From contig NZ_FQUU01000003.1 of the NCBI RefSeq assembly GCF_900129295.1, positions 186,001-250,000 on the forward strand: a stretch of 64,000 nucleotides of DNA, read 5' to 3'. The notes under the pieces are model-generated. The model did not search any database and was not told where the DNA came from. It saw nothing but the letters and a program-made list of their open reading frames with translations. Positions 27,257 to 36,245 of this stretch are shown here, in pieces. Made by a program: the position numbers and the translations under genes. Numbering within the stretch: position 1 is the stretch's first letter; the number at the start of each line of letters is the position of its first letter. The DNA comes from Flavisolibacter ginsengisoli DSM 18119. Its GTDB lineage: Bacteria; Bacteroidota; Bacteroidia; Chitinophagales; Chitinophagaceae.

Positions 27257-28228
27257 ATGAAAAAAATCAAATATTTCTATAATACTCATACGCTTCGGTA
27301 TGAAAAACTGGTGACCCCGCTGAGGGTAAAATTCCTCCGTTTCATTGCCTTTATAGCTACAGCATTTGTTACAGCCGCATTGATTTCCTATTTCGCATTC
27401 CAGTTCGTAGGTTCTCCCAACGAAAAATACCTTCGTATTCAAAATGCACAACTGAAGCAGGATTTCGAAGATCTTAATGATTCAGTAGCACAGATACAGA
27501 TGAAAATGGCTGAATTGGAAAAGAGAGATAACAGTGTGTACCGCAGTATTTTTGAGGCAAGCCCCTTACCTGATAGTGCCAGGGCCACCTTTTTAGAGAA
27601 GCAGAATGAAATTGCCCGGGTGGAAAGAATGAGTGGTAATGAACTGGTACGTTCTATTAGTCTTACTCTTAATAATCTGAAAAGCAGGATAGCTGCCCAG
27701 AAGTCATCTTATAATGAAATTGCCGGCCTTATCAACAATAAGGAAAAACTACTTGCTGCAACACCGGCAATTCAGCCTGTAAGTAATAAAGACCTTAACC
27801 GTATCGCTTCTGGATTTGGATATCGTATTGATCCTATTTACAAAACTGTAAAAATGCATGCCGGTCTTGATTTTACGGCAGCCCAGGGCACACCCATCTA
27901 TGCGACCGCCAATGGAGTTATTAAAACTGCTGGTAATACAGGCAATGGCTATGGCAATCATGTGGTGATCAATCACGGCTATGGTTATGAAACCTTATAT
28001 GGGCATATGGTAAGGGTAAAAGCAAGGGTAGGCCAAAGAGTTGAAAGGGGTGATTTGATCGGCTATGTTGGGTCTACAGGAAAGTCTACCGGCCCACATT
28101 GTCATTATGAGGTGCATAAGAATGGACAAAAACTGGACCCTGTTTATTTCTTTTATAACGACCTGAGCCCGCAACAATTCGATGAATTATTAAAGCGTGC
28201 TTCCGCTTCCAACCAAAGTTTCGATTAA
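27257..28228 (+). CDS. M23-family metallopeptidase, membrane anchored
   Basis: The protein of about 323 residues has one N-terminal membrane segment (FIAFIATAFVTAALISYFAF), a coiled-coil region (residues about 60-150) and a C-terminal peptidase M23 (LytM/DD-endopeptidase) domain. Zinc ligands are visible in MHAGLDFTAAQGTPIYAT (H and D) and GPHCHYEVHKNG (HxH). The central strand is GYGNHVVINHGYGYETLYGHM. It probably cuts peptidoglycan cross-links, or activates amidases if the site were dead, but all ligands are present. ATG 27257 is favoured over 27230. It is divergent from alaS. Confidence 0.92.
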   Translation: MKKIKYFYNTHTLRYEKLVTPLRVKFLRFIAFIATAFVTAALISYFAFQFVGSPNEKYLRIQNAQLKQDFEDLNDSVAQIQMKMAELEKRDNSVYRSIFEASPLPDSARATFLEKQNEIARVERMSGNELVRSISLTLNNLKSRIAAQKSSYNEIAGLINNKEKLLAATPAIQPVSNKDLNRIASGFGYRIDPIYKTVKMHAGLDFTAAQGTPIYATANGVIKTAGNTGNGYGNHVVINHGYGYETLYGHMVRVKARVGQRVERGDLIGYVGSTGKSTGPHCHYEVHKNGQKLDPVYFFYNDLSPQQFDELLKRASASNQSFD

Positions 28229-28344
28229 ACATTTATCGTGGTGTGTTCAACTTTTCCCACAGAACTTTCTTGTACCAGGCTAATATTTAAGAAGTTTATC
28301 GTTCAACAAATTCCTGTAACACAAACTCTTATTATCTTCAGCGC

Positions 28345-29679
28345 ATGACAGAAAGACCAAAGCTGAAACTGTTTGACCTGACCATGATCGTTGTTGGGTT
28401 AGTGATAGGAATGGGGATCTTCCGAACGTCTGCCGATGCTGCCAATGCATCCATTACTCCTGGTGTATTTTTTATAGCCTGGATAGCAGGTGGTTTAATT
28501 GCCTTATGCGGTGCGCTTACGTATGCTGAAATAGGTTCGCGATTTCCTGTTACCGGTGGGTATTACAAAGTATTTGCAGAATGCTACCATCCTTCCATCG
28601 CATTTGCCATCAATTGTATCATCCTTATCTCCAACGCAGCTTCTATGGCTGGCGTATCGCTTATTGGCAGCGAATATATCTCCCAGGTATTATTCAGCGC
28701 CGAACCTGCATTGCTGGTAAAATCCATTATTGCTATGATCCCTATTTTGATCTTCTACGGGGTTAACCTCCTGGGATTGCGTATGAGCGCCCTGGCACAA
28801 AACATCCTCATGATCATTAAAATAGGAATGCTGGTATTACTGATCTCTTCCCTTTTTTTTGTTACAAGTAATCACCAGGCATCAGTTGCAGTAAAGGAAT
28901 TTTCCTGGATGGATTATGTAAAGTCTTTTGGCATAGCCCTCATAGCGGTATCCTTTACTTATGGCGGTTACCAGCAGACCATCAATTTTGGCGAAGAAAT
29001 TGAACATCCAAGGAAAACCATACCTAAGGGGATCTTTATTGGCCTGCTCATTATTATTACCCTGTACCTGGCGGTAAGTTTTGCTTATTATAATGCTATT
29101 GGCTTTGAAGACCTGAAAACTTCAAGGGGAATTGCCTCCATAGTGGCTGAAAAAATGTTCGGCCCAACAGGAAGAATGGTTTCGTCGGTGTTATTATTTG
29201 TAGCTGTATTAGCCTATGTTAATGTACTGCTATTAAGCAATCCCAGGGTTATGTATGCCATGAGTGAAGATGGCATCCTGCCTGCTTCTTTCAGGAAAAA
29301 AGATGAAAAAAAGGATGTGCTGACAGTAAGCCTGACCGCTTTCGCTGCTATAGGTATTATTGTACTATGCTTTGCCAAGACCTTTGACAAGATACTTGGT
29401 TTTACCATTTTTCTTGACTCAATCGGGATGGCTACGTCAGCGGCCACTATTTTTATCATAAGGAAAAGAACAAGGCACCTGGATGGTACAGGTATTTATA
29501 AGATGAAGCTTTATCCATTAATGCCTTTGATATTTATAGCTGCTTACATTTTTGTTGGTATCAGTATATGGATAAATACGCCTGGATTGGCATGGACAGG
29601 TTTAGCCGTATTTGCTGCCTTCCTTTTGATCTATTTTATCGTAACTCTAATTAAAAGAAGAAAATATGTCTCCTCTTAA
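28345..29679 (+). CDS. APC-family amino acid permease
   Basis: The 444-residue membrane protein has about twelve hydrophobic segments. The APC N-terminal signature is LKLFDLTMIVVGLVIGMGIFRTSADAA, where the unwound GxG part of helix 1 binds substrate. Further segments include GALTYAEIGSRFPVTGGYYKVF and SFTYGGYQQTINFGEEIEHPRKTIP. It is expected to import or exchange amino acids across the inner membrane. Its last 14 bases overlap the start of the next gene, a PLP enzyme, which suggests that it imports that enzyme's substrate. Confidence 0.93.
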   Translation: MTERPKLKLFDLTMIVVGLVIGMGIFRTSADAANASITPGVFFIAWIAGGLIALCGALTYAEIGSRFPVTGGYYKVFAECYHPSIAFAINCIILISNAASMAGVSLIGSEYISQVLFSAEPALLVKSIIAMIPILIFYGVNLLGLRMSALAQNILMIIKIGMLVLLISSLFFVTSNHQASVAVKEFSWMDYVKSFGIALIAVSFTYGGYQQTINFGEEIEHPRKTIPKGIFIGLLIIITLYLAVSFAYYNAIGFEDLKTSRGIASIVAEKMFGPTGRMVSSVLLFVAVLAYVNVLLLSNPRVMYAMSEDGILPASFRKKDEKKDVLTVSLTAFAAIGIIVLCFAKTFDKILGFTIFLDSIGMATSAATIFIIRKRTRHLDGTGIYKMKLYPLMPLIFIAAYIFVGISIWINTPGLAWTGLAVFAAFLLIYFIVTLIKRRKYVSS

Positions 29680-30838
29680 GGATATCTCCTATATTATAAA
29701 TGAATTGGCCGAGGACCGTGAAAGTTATTTCAATGCTATAGCACCGCCTATCATGCAGTCGAGCAATTTTGCCTTTAAATCCATTGCGGCATTGCGTACT
29801 GCTTTTGAAGATGAAATGGGTGGATATTTATATAGTAGGGGATTGAATCCAACTGGTGATATTCTCAGGAAGAAACTGGCTGCATTGGACCAGGCGGAAG
29901 ATTGCCTGGTATTTGGAAGCGGGGCTGCTGCCATATTCGCAGGAGTGCTCGCTAATGTAAAAGCCGGGGACCATATTGTTTCAGTAAAAAGTCCATATAC
30001 ATGGGCGCAAAAAATGTTCGATGTAATCCTTCCCCGGTTTGGAATTACCACAACTTATGTTGATGGTACGGATACGAAAAATTTTGAAGCAGCTCTGAAG
30101 CCATACACCACCTTAATTTACCTGGAATCTCCAAACTCCTGGACATTTGCTATCCAGGATCTTAAAGAGGTGGTGGCGCTGGCAAAAGCGCACAACATCG
30201 TCACCATGATTGACAATAGTTATTGCACACCTATATATCAGAGGCCTATTGCCCTTGGTATTGACCTGAGCATGCAAACAGCTACGAAGTATATTAGCGG
30301 TCATAGTGATACACTGGGCGGAGTGTTATCAGGCTCCCACATAATGATTAAAAAGATATTTGATTCTGAATACCTGAATGTAGGCAGTGGTATTTCTCCC
30401 TTTAATGCCTGGTTATTATTGCGGGGATTAAGAACATTACCCGCCAGGCTGGAAAGGATCACCGTAACAACCAAAAAGGTATTGGAATTTTTGAAGACAC
30501 ATCCAAAGATTGACAAGGTCTTATTTCCCTTGGATGCTTCTTTCCCACAATACCAGCTCGCCAGAACCCAGATGGACGGAGCCTGCGGTTTAATGACCAT
30601 TACACTCAAAAATGGTACGATGGAATCTATCACCCGCTTTTGTGAGTCACTCAGGCATTTTTTTATCGCTGTAAGTTGGGGAGGTCACGAGTCTCTTGTG
30701 ATACCAAAGTGTGCTGGTCTTTTACCGGGGGACTTTGATAAAGATAATATTGAACACCAGTACATAAGGATATATACAGGGCTTGAAGAGCCAACTTACC
30801 TGATAGATGACTTAAATCAGGCATTGAATGGTATTTAG
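29666..30838 (+). CDS. Cys/Met-metabolism PLP-dependent enzyme
   Basis: The 390-residue protein belongs to the trans-sulfuration family of fold type I PLP enzymes (cystathionine gamma-synthase, beta/gamma-lyase, methionine gamma-lyase). Visible parts are YLYSRGLNPTGDILRKKLAALD, SGAAAIFAGVLANVKAGDHIV (phosphate-binding), MIDNSYCTPIYQRP and the PLP-lysine segment ATKYISGHSDTLGG. The last normally reads xTKYxxGHSD in lyases and synthases. The C-terminal domain includes FIAVSWGGHESLVI. Which reaction it runs cannot be told from sequence alone. The 14-base overlap with the APC permease gene implies coupled expression. Confidence 0.92.
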   Translation: MSPLKDISYIINELAEDRESYFNAIAPPIMQSSNFAFKSIAALRTAFEDEMGGYLYSRGLNPTGDILRKKLAALDQAEDCLVFGSGAAAIFAGVLANVKAGDHIVSVKSPYTWAQKMFDVILPRFGITTTYVDGTDTKNFEAALKPYTTLIYLESPNSWTFAIQDLKEVVALAKAHNIVTMIDNSYCTPIYQRPIALGIDLSMQTATKYISGHSDTLGGVLSGSHIMIKKIFDSEYLNVGSGISPFNAWLLLRGLRTLPARLERITVTTKKVLEFLKTHPKIDKVLFPLDASFPQYQLARTQMDGACGLMTITLKNGTMESITRFCESLRHFFIAVSWGGHESLVIPKCAGLLPGDFDKDNIEHQYIRIYTGLEEPTYLIDDLNQALNGI

Positions 30839-30868
30839 ACTCTCATCAATTGCATTATTTTTACAGTT

Positions 30869-32311
30869 ATGAAGCGACCATTACTAGGCTTTTTCTTTTT
30901 GTTGATAGCAGCATATACGGTGAAGGCTCAGGATAAATGGGATCTGCAACGTTGTGTGACCTATGCTATGCAGAATAACATTTCTGTAAAGCAGGCTGAT
31001 ATCCAGGCACGTGTTTCTGCATTGCAATTGAAGCTTAGCCAGGCTGGAAGCCTTCCTAACATTGGTTTTTCATCAAACGGTGGATATAACTTTGGACGGT
31101 CCATAAACCCGGCTACCAACTCTTTCGAGAATAAGAGTATTTTCTTTAGCAACTTCCAACTCCAGTCAAGCGTTAATTTATTCAATTGGTTCTCCCAGAA
31201 GTATACCATTGAAGCAGATAAGTTAAGCAAACAGGCTGCCGATGCTGCTACAGACAAGGCAAGAAATGATATTGCCTTAAATGTAGCGGTTGCTTATTTA
31301 CAGGCTTTGCTTGCCAGTGAACAAATTGATGTAAGCAGCCTTCAGATAGGCCAGACACAATCGCAATTGGAAAATATCCGTAAGCAAGTAAGGGCCGGGG
31401 CGTTGCCCGAATTGAACGCAGTGGAACTTGAAGCGCAATTAGCCACTGATAGCGCTACTTATATCGGAAACGTTTCTACTTACCATCAAAACCTTATCCA
31501 GTTAAAAGCGTTATTGAACCTGGATATGGCTGTTGATTTTGATATTGAGAAACCAAATGTTACATCCATCCCGTTAGAGCCTTTGGCAGATCTTCAACCT
31601 GCCCGGGTTTACCAGTTAGCATTAAAGAATCTGCCGCAGCAGCGTGTAAACCAATTCAGGTACCAGGCTGCCCTAAAAAATATCCAGGTGGCGCGGGCTT
31701 CCATGTTTCCTACCATTTCAGCCTTTGCCAATATTGGTTCCCGTTATTCAAGTCTTTTTCCTGACCAGGAAAACTTTATTGTTACTCCTTCAGGTAAACT
31801 TGATACGTTAGGTTATGTGGAAACTGCACCAGGAACCAGGTTCTACGCTGTCAGGCCGGGAGTATCAGTAGTATCAAAGAATACGACTTTTGGTAAACAG
31901 GTTTTCAATGTTAACCTGAGCCAGGCTGTCGGGCTTAACTTATCAATCCCCATATTTAATAACAGGCGTTTACGTACTGTTTGGGACAGGGCGCGATTGG
32001 ATGCCGAAGGCATACAATTACAGGTGGACCAGGACAACCTTACCCTTCAGCAGGATATTTATGGTGCGTATAATAATGCCATAAGTGCACAACAGCGCTA
32101 CCTGTCGGCCCGTAAAGGGGTTGAAGCTGCTGAAAAAGCTTATGATTTTTCTCAGAAAAGATATGGGGCCGGCTTGCTGCAAACAATAGAACTGATCACC
32201 AACCAAAATAGCTTATTCAGATCCAGGCTGGATGCTTTAGCAGCGCAGTTTGAGTACGTGTTTAGAATGAAGTTGCTTGAGTTTTACAAGGGAGAGGGAA
32301 TGAAGTTGTAG
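30869..32311 (+). CDS. TolC-family outer-membrane efflux protein
   Basis: The 480-residue protein has a signal peptide (LLGFFFLLIAAYTVKAQ) and the two OEP repeats of TolC-like trimeric channels. The helical segments (CVTYAMQNNISVKQADIQARVSALQLKLSQAG; LKNLPQQRVNQFRYQAALKNIQVARASMFPTISAF) alternate with barrel strands. It is the outer-membrane exit duct of a tripartite exporter. The adaptor gene follows 102 bases downstream, but no pump gene follows it. Confidence 0.94.
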   Translation: MKRPLLGFFFLLIAAYTVKAQDKWDLQRCVTYAMQNNISVKQADIQARVSALQLKLSQAGSLPNIGFSSNGGYNFGRSINPATNSFENKSIFFSNFQLQSSVNLFNWFSQKYTIEADKLSKQAADAATDKARNDIALNVAVAYLQALLASEQIDVSSLQIGQTQSQLENIRKQVRAGALPELNAVELEAQLATDSATYIGNVSTYHQNLIQLKALLNLDMAVDFDIEKPNVTSIPLEPLADLQPARVYQLALKNLPQQRVNQFRYQAALKNIQVARASMFPTISAFANIGSRYSSLFPDQENFIVTPSGKLDTLGYVETAPGTRFYAVRPGVSVVSKNTTFGKQVFNVNLSQAVGLNLSIPIFNNRRLRTVWDRARLDAEGIQLQVDQDNLTLQQDIYGAYNNAISAQQRYLSARKGVEAAEKAYDFSQKRYGAGLLQTIELITNQNSLFRSRLDALAAQFEYVFRMKLLEFYKGEGMKL

Positions 32312-32413
32312 CTGCCAGGTTGGAAAAGATTTGAAGAATCTGGTTGAATAAAAATAAAAGGATCACGGTGCAAACCCTGGTCGCAAAATTTTCCTTTAAG
32401 GAATGGGGGTAAT

Positions 32414-33781
32414 ATGAATAAAACAGTTAAATGGATTTTGATAGCGTTAGGGATATTGATCCTTCTATTAGTTGTTGGGAAACTGGTAAAAGGAAACTCT
32501 AACGAGGGTATAAAAGTTACGGCTGAAAAAGCGCAAAAGCGGACGATAATTGAAACGGTCACGGCAAGTGGTAAAATTTATCCCGAAGTAGAAGTTAAGA
32601 TCAGTCCTGATATCTCCGGAGAAATTACAGAGCTGAATGTGGAAGAAGGAGATAGCGTTAAAAAAGGACAGGTACTTGCACGAATCTATGCGGATATCTA
32701 TTCCTCGCAGCGCGATGAAGCAGCAGCACGGGTGGCCCAATCTCAAGCCACCGTTGCCAACAGCCAGGCTTCTTTGCAGGCATTAAAAGCACAACTCAAC
32801 CAGGATAAGATAACATATGACAGGAATAAAGACCTATATGATCAGAAGGTGATCTCAAAGGCTGAATTTGAGCAATACGAAACAAAGTACCGTTCTTCCC
32901 AGGCGCAATACAATGCTGCACTCCAAAACATCAGGAGCCTGCAGGCAGGCACCCAAAGCTCAAGGACAAGCCTGGAAGCTGCTAATAAAAACCTGAGCAG
33001 GACCACGCTTACCGCTCCTATGAATGGTGTGATCTCTTCCCTTAGTGTAAAAAAAGGAGAACGGGTTGCTGGTAACAGCTTTAACGTGGGTACAGAAATG
33101 ATGCGCGTTGCCAATATGAGTTCAATGGAAGTAAGGGTAGATGTGGGCGAAAACGACATTGTCAAAGTAAGTATTGGAGATTCTGCAGATGTGGAAGTGG
33201 AAGCCTACAATAAGCGGAAGTTCAGTGGTGTGGTCACACAGATCGCGGCAAGCACCAAGACTGCCAGCCTCACCAGTTCAAATGATGTTACCAATTACGA
33301 GGTTCATATTCGTTTGGACCCTGCCGGATACCAGGATCTTTTAGATCCTTCCAAACCAAAGAAATTTCCTTTCCGCCCTGGTATGAATGCCAGTGCAGAT
33401 ATTAAAACCAAAAGAAAAGACGGAGTGATCAGTGTACCAATTGCATCAGTAGCTGCAAGGGTAAAAGGCACTGATACCAATATAGAGGATAAGAAAAAGC
33501 AGCAACAAAAAAACGCTGACAAGAGTAATAATGATGACGATGCTCAAAACACTGTGTCAGGCAATGACCTGGAAGAGGTGGTATTTGTTATAACTGCTGA
33601 TAATAAGATCCAGAAAAAAGTGGTAACTACCGGCATACAGGATATCAATTACATAGAAGTAACCAGTGGTTTGAAAGAGGGTGAGCAAATAGTGACCGGT
33701 CCTTATAATGCAATAAGTAAAACTTTAAAGACAGGTGATAAGGTCAAAATTGTAACCCAGGAAAAATTATTTGAGAAGTAA
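32414..33781 (+). CDS. Periplasmic adaptor (membrane fusion protein) of an efflux system
   Basis: The 455-residue protein has an N-terminal membrane anchor (WILIALGILILLLVVGKLV) and a biotinyl/lipoyl-like half (VTASGKIYPEVEVKISPDISGEITELNVEEGDSVKKGQVLARI). A coiled-coil hairpin (residues about 100-190) is followed by the second lipoyl half (LTAPMNGVISSLSVKKGERV). Beta-barrel and membrane-proximal domains close the protein. A Lys/Gln/Asp/Asn-rich insertion near 355-385 interrupts the last domain. It should bridge the TolC channel encoded upstream to an inner-membrane ABC (MacB-like) or RND pump encoded elsewhere. Confidence 0.93.
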   Translation: MNKTVKWILIALGILILLLVVGKLVKGNSNEGIKVTAEKAQKRTIIETVTASGKIYPEVEVKISPDISGEITELNVEEGDSVKKGQVLARIYADIYSSQRDEAAARVAQSQATVANSQASLQALKAQLNQDKITYDRNKDLYDQKVISKAEFEQYETKYRSSQAQYNAALQNIRSLQAGTQSSRTSLEAANKNLSRTTLTAPMNGVISSLSVKKGERVAGNSFNVGTEMMRVANMSSMEVRVDVGENDIVKVSIGDSADVEVEAYNKRKFSGVVTQIAASTKTASLTSSNDVTNYEVHIRLDPAGYQDLLDPSKPKKFPFRPGMNASADIKTKRKDGVISVPIASVAARVKGTDTNIEDKKKQQQKNADKSNNDDDAQNTVSGNDLEEVVFVITADNKIQKKVVTTGIQDINYIEVTSGLKEGEQIVTGPYNAISKTLKTGDKVKIVTQEKLFEK

Positions 33782-33914
33782 TAAGTCATCAATGCTGATG
33801 AACAGTTCATTTGTTATATATCTTACTGGTTTCATAGTGGTATAATTGTAGCCGCTATTTTTGCCTGCTAACAATCATTAGGTTCATTACATGCCTAATT
33901 AATTATTCTTTTTC

Positions 33915-34964
33915 ATGATTACATCCTTCAATATTGGTGTTATAGGTAATGGAAGCTGGGCCACCGCCCTGGTGAAAGTATTAACTGATAATGGACAGAA
34001 AATTAACTGGTGGATCAGGAACAAGGCATCTATAGAATATATCAAACGCCGGAGGCACAATCCTAACTATTTAAGTTCTGCCTCTTTTGATACTGCATTG
34101 CTGAATATGTCTGAAGATGTTAGTGAAGTGGTGAATAGTTCCGATCTCATTGTGATGGCCGTTCCTTCTGCTTTCATACTTGAGGTGCTGCAAAAGATCG
34201 ATAAAACATCCTTTAAGAATAAAAAAATATTGTCTGCTATAAAAGGATTGGTTCCGGGTGAAGATGTTTTACTAAACGAGCATTTGTTAAAGCAATTTGA
34301 TGTGCCCCTGGAAAACTATTTTGCTGTGCTGGGCCCTTGCCATGCAGAAGAAGTGGCTGCAGAAAAGCTGTCTTATCTTACATTTTCAGGTATAGATGAA
34401 GCTACCACCACATCCATTGCTTCTTTATTTCACACCAGCTATATAAATACAATTATCAATTCAGATATTTTGGGTGTGCAATATGCAGCGGTATTAAAAA
34501 ACATTTATGCATTGGGGGCAGGTATTGCACATGGACTTGAATATGGAGATAATTTCCTGAGTGTGTACATTGCCAACAGTGCTGATGAAATGGCTTGCTT
34601 TCTTCGCAAAATGGGTGCCCTGCATATGGTGGTAGGCGAACACCAGAAGGTCAAAGCACCCAATCAAAGGAAAGACATAAATTATGCGGCTTCGGTATAC
34701 CTTGGCGACTTGCTGGTAACCTGTTACTCACTTTACAGCCGTAACAGGACATTTGGCAATATGATAGGCAAAGGATATACTGTGCAGTCTGCACAACTGG
34801 AAATGAATATGGTGGCAGAAGGTTATTATGCCGCAAGATGTATTTACAATATCAATCAAAAGATAGGTGCTGAGATCCCAATAGCTGAAACCATTTATAA
34901 GATATTATGGGCAAGAATGCATCCTGAAGAAGGATTTAAAATGATCGAAGAAGTGCTTGTTTGA
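33915..34964 (+). CDS. gpsA: Glycerol-3-phosphate dehydrogenase [NAD(P)+]
   Basis: The 349-residue enzyme reduces dihydroxyacetone phosphate to sn-glycerol 3-phosphate for phospholipid synthesis. The N-terminal Rossmann motif is GVIGNGSWATALVKVL. Other signatures are SDLIVMAVPSAFI, ILSAIKGLVPGEDVLLNEHL, VLGPCHAEEVA, AAVLKNIYALGAGIAHGLEYGDN (catalytic lysine) and the C-terminal ARCIYNINQK...EIPIAETIYKILW. It appears monocistronic. The cytosolic location and role are standard for the family. Confidence 0.95.
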   Translation: MITSFNIGVIGNGSWATALVKVLTDNGQKINWWIRNKASIEYIKRRRHNPNYLSSASFDTALLNMSEDVSEVVNSSDLIVMAVPSAFILEVLQKIDKTSFKNKKILSAIKGLVPGEDVLLNEHLLKQFDVPLENYFAVLGPCHAEEVAAEKLSYLTFSGIDEATTTSIASLFHTSYINTIINSDILGVQYAAVLKNIYALGAGIAHGLEYGDNFLSVYIANSADEMACFLRKMGALHMVVGEHQKVKAPNQRKDINYAASVYLGDLLVTCYSLYSRNRTFGNMIGKGYTVQSAQLEMNMVAEGYYAARCIYNINQKIGAEIPIAETIYKILWARMHPEEGFKMIEEVLV

Positions 34965-35020
34965 CAATTGCTTTCTCCTTCTGAAATAACCAGTGTTACA
35001 ATAAACCCATAAAGTTCTGG

Positions 35021-36142
35021 TTAATTAAAAAGGTCTGCGGCTATACCATCTGCACGAAGCATGCCCTCATTGGTAAGTTTGACAAGGGAATGCTCCTTTA
35101 TGGCAAACCCTGCCTGAATATACCTTTCTAATTGTGCTTCCAGCCTTTTCATTTGCAGGTTGCCCCAAATTCTATTCACTGTTTCCAGGTCCAGGCCTTC
35201 CATTGTTCTAAGGGAGATCATTATATGCTCATTGATCTTATTTTCTTCTGTTAATACTTCTGTTTCCCTTTTCGGTTGTCCTTCGTTGATAGATTTGATA
35301 TAGATATTATTGTTAGCAATATTCCATTTTCTTTCTTTGCCATTGTAGGAATGAGCGGAAGGCCCTACTCCTAAATAGCTTGCGCCTTTCCAGTAGGAGG
35401 AGTTGTGACGGCTACGGTATCCAGGTTTAGCAAAGTTGGATACCTCGTAATGTTCATAACCTTTTTCTTTAAGCCATTGCATCAGCAATAAGAACTGCCT
35501 TGCCTGTTTGTCATTGTCAACATCTTTTCGTTGTTGCAATTGTATCATTTTTTGCAATGGGGTCCTTTCTTCCACTGTTAGTGCATAACACGATAGATGT
35601 GATATACCAAGATCAATTGCAGTATCAACATTATGTTTCCACATTTCATCTGTCAGCAATGGAGATCCATAGATTAGGTCCATGGTTATATTATTAAACA
35701 GTGTAGTAGCCAATTCCAGCCCTTCGCGTGCCTGCCTGGCGTTATGTGCCCGGTTCATCCATTTTAGTTCTTCTTCAAAAAAAGATTGTACACCTATGCT
35801 CAGCCGGTTGATGCCTGCACTTTTCCAGCCTTGCAATTTCTCCTTGGTAATATCATCCGGGTTAGATTCCAGCGTGATCTCAGCACCCGGGTCAATAGAA
35901 AAGTTTCTATATACAGCCTCCAGCAGGGATCCGATTTCTATACTGGAAAGTAAACTAGGGGTGCCTCCTCCAAAATAAATGGTTTCTACCGGCTCTTTTC
36001 CCAGGTATTCTTTTTCAAGCTCTGTTTCTTTAACCAGGGCTTTTAGCAGGTCATTCTTATAATGCAAAGAAGTTGTAAAATGGAAATTGCAGTACGAGCA
36101 AGCCTGTTTACAGAAGGGTATATGCAAATAAATTCCTGACAA
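35021..36142 (-). CDS. hemW: Radical SAM heme chaperone HemW (HemN-like)
   Basis: The 373-residue protein opens with SGIYLHIPFCKQACSYCNFHF, whose CxxxCxxC binds the radical SAM 4Fe-4S cluster. It continues with ETIYFGGGTPSLLS, ITLESNPDDIT and LSIGVQSFFEEELKWMNRAHN. The N-terminal cysteine extension typical of coproporphyrinogen dehydrogenase HemN is missing, which favours HemW, the heme-trafficking paralogue. The start is TTG (36140-36142). I found no in-frame ATG in the preceding codons, and the family N-terminus begins at this residue. Confidence 0.9.
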   Translation of the reverse strand: MSGIYLHIPFCKQACSYCNFHFTTSLHYKNDLLKALVKETELEKEYLGKEPVETIYFGGGTPSLLSSIEIGSLLEAVYRNFSIDPGAEITLESNPDDITKEKLQGWKSAGINRLSIGVQSFFEEELKWMNRAHNARQAREGLELATTLFNNITMDLIYGSPLLTDEMWKHNVDTAIDLGISHLSCYALTVEERTPLQKMIQLQQRKDVDNDKQARQFLLLMQWLKEKGYEHYEVSNFAKPGYRSRHNSSYWKGASYLGVGPSAHSYNGKERKWNIANNNIYIKSINEGQPKRETEVLTEENKINEHIMISLRTMEGLDLETVNRIWGNLQMKRLEAQLERYIQAGFAIKEHSLVKLTNEGMLRADGIAADLFN

Positions 36143-36179
36143 ATTCGTTATCTTTTCAATCTTTGCTGGTAATGAATAA

Positions 36180-36237
36180 GTGATAGTGGGTAGATGACCT
36201 AAATGTACTGCTATCAGCTATCACCAGCCTGCTACCC
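36180..36237. repeat. Interleaved inverted repeats upstream of the BamA-like gene
   Basis: GTGATAG (36180-36186) pairs with CTATCAC (36218-36224), and GGGTAG (36188-36193) pairs with CTACCC (36232-36237). The order A-B-A'-B' is that of an H-type pseudoknot. It ends nine bases before the ATG at 36246. It may be an RNA structure, an operator or chance. Confidence 0.35.
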
Positions 36238-36245
36238 GCTTTTAT

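Noticed and set aside
33786-33806. 6-bp hairpin after the efflux adaptor gene
   Set aside because: The stem is short and A+T-rich, with no T-run behind it, so it is too weak to call a terminator.
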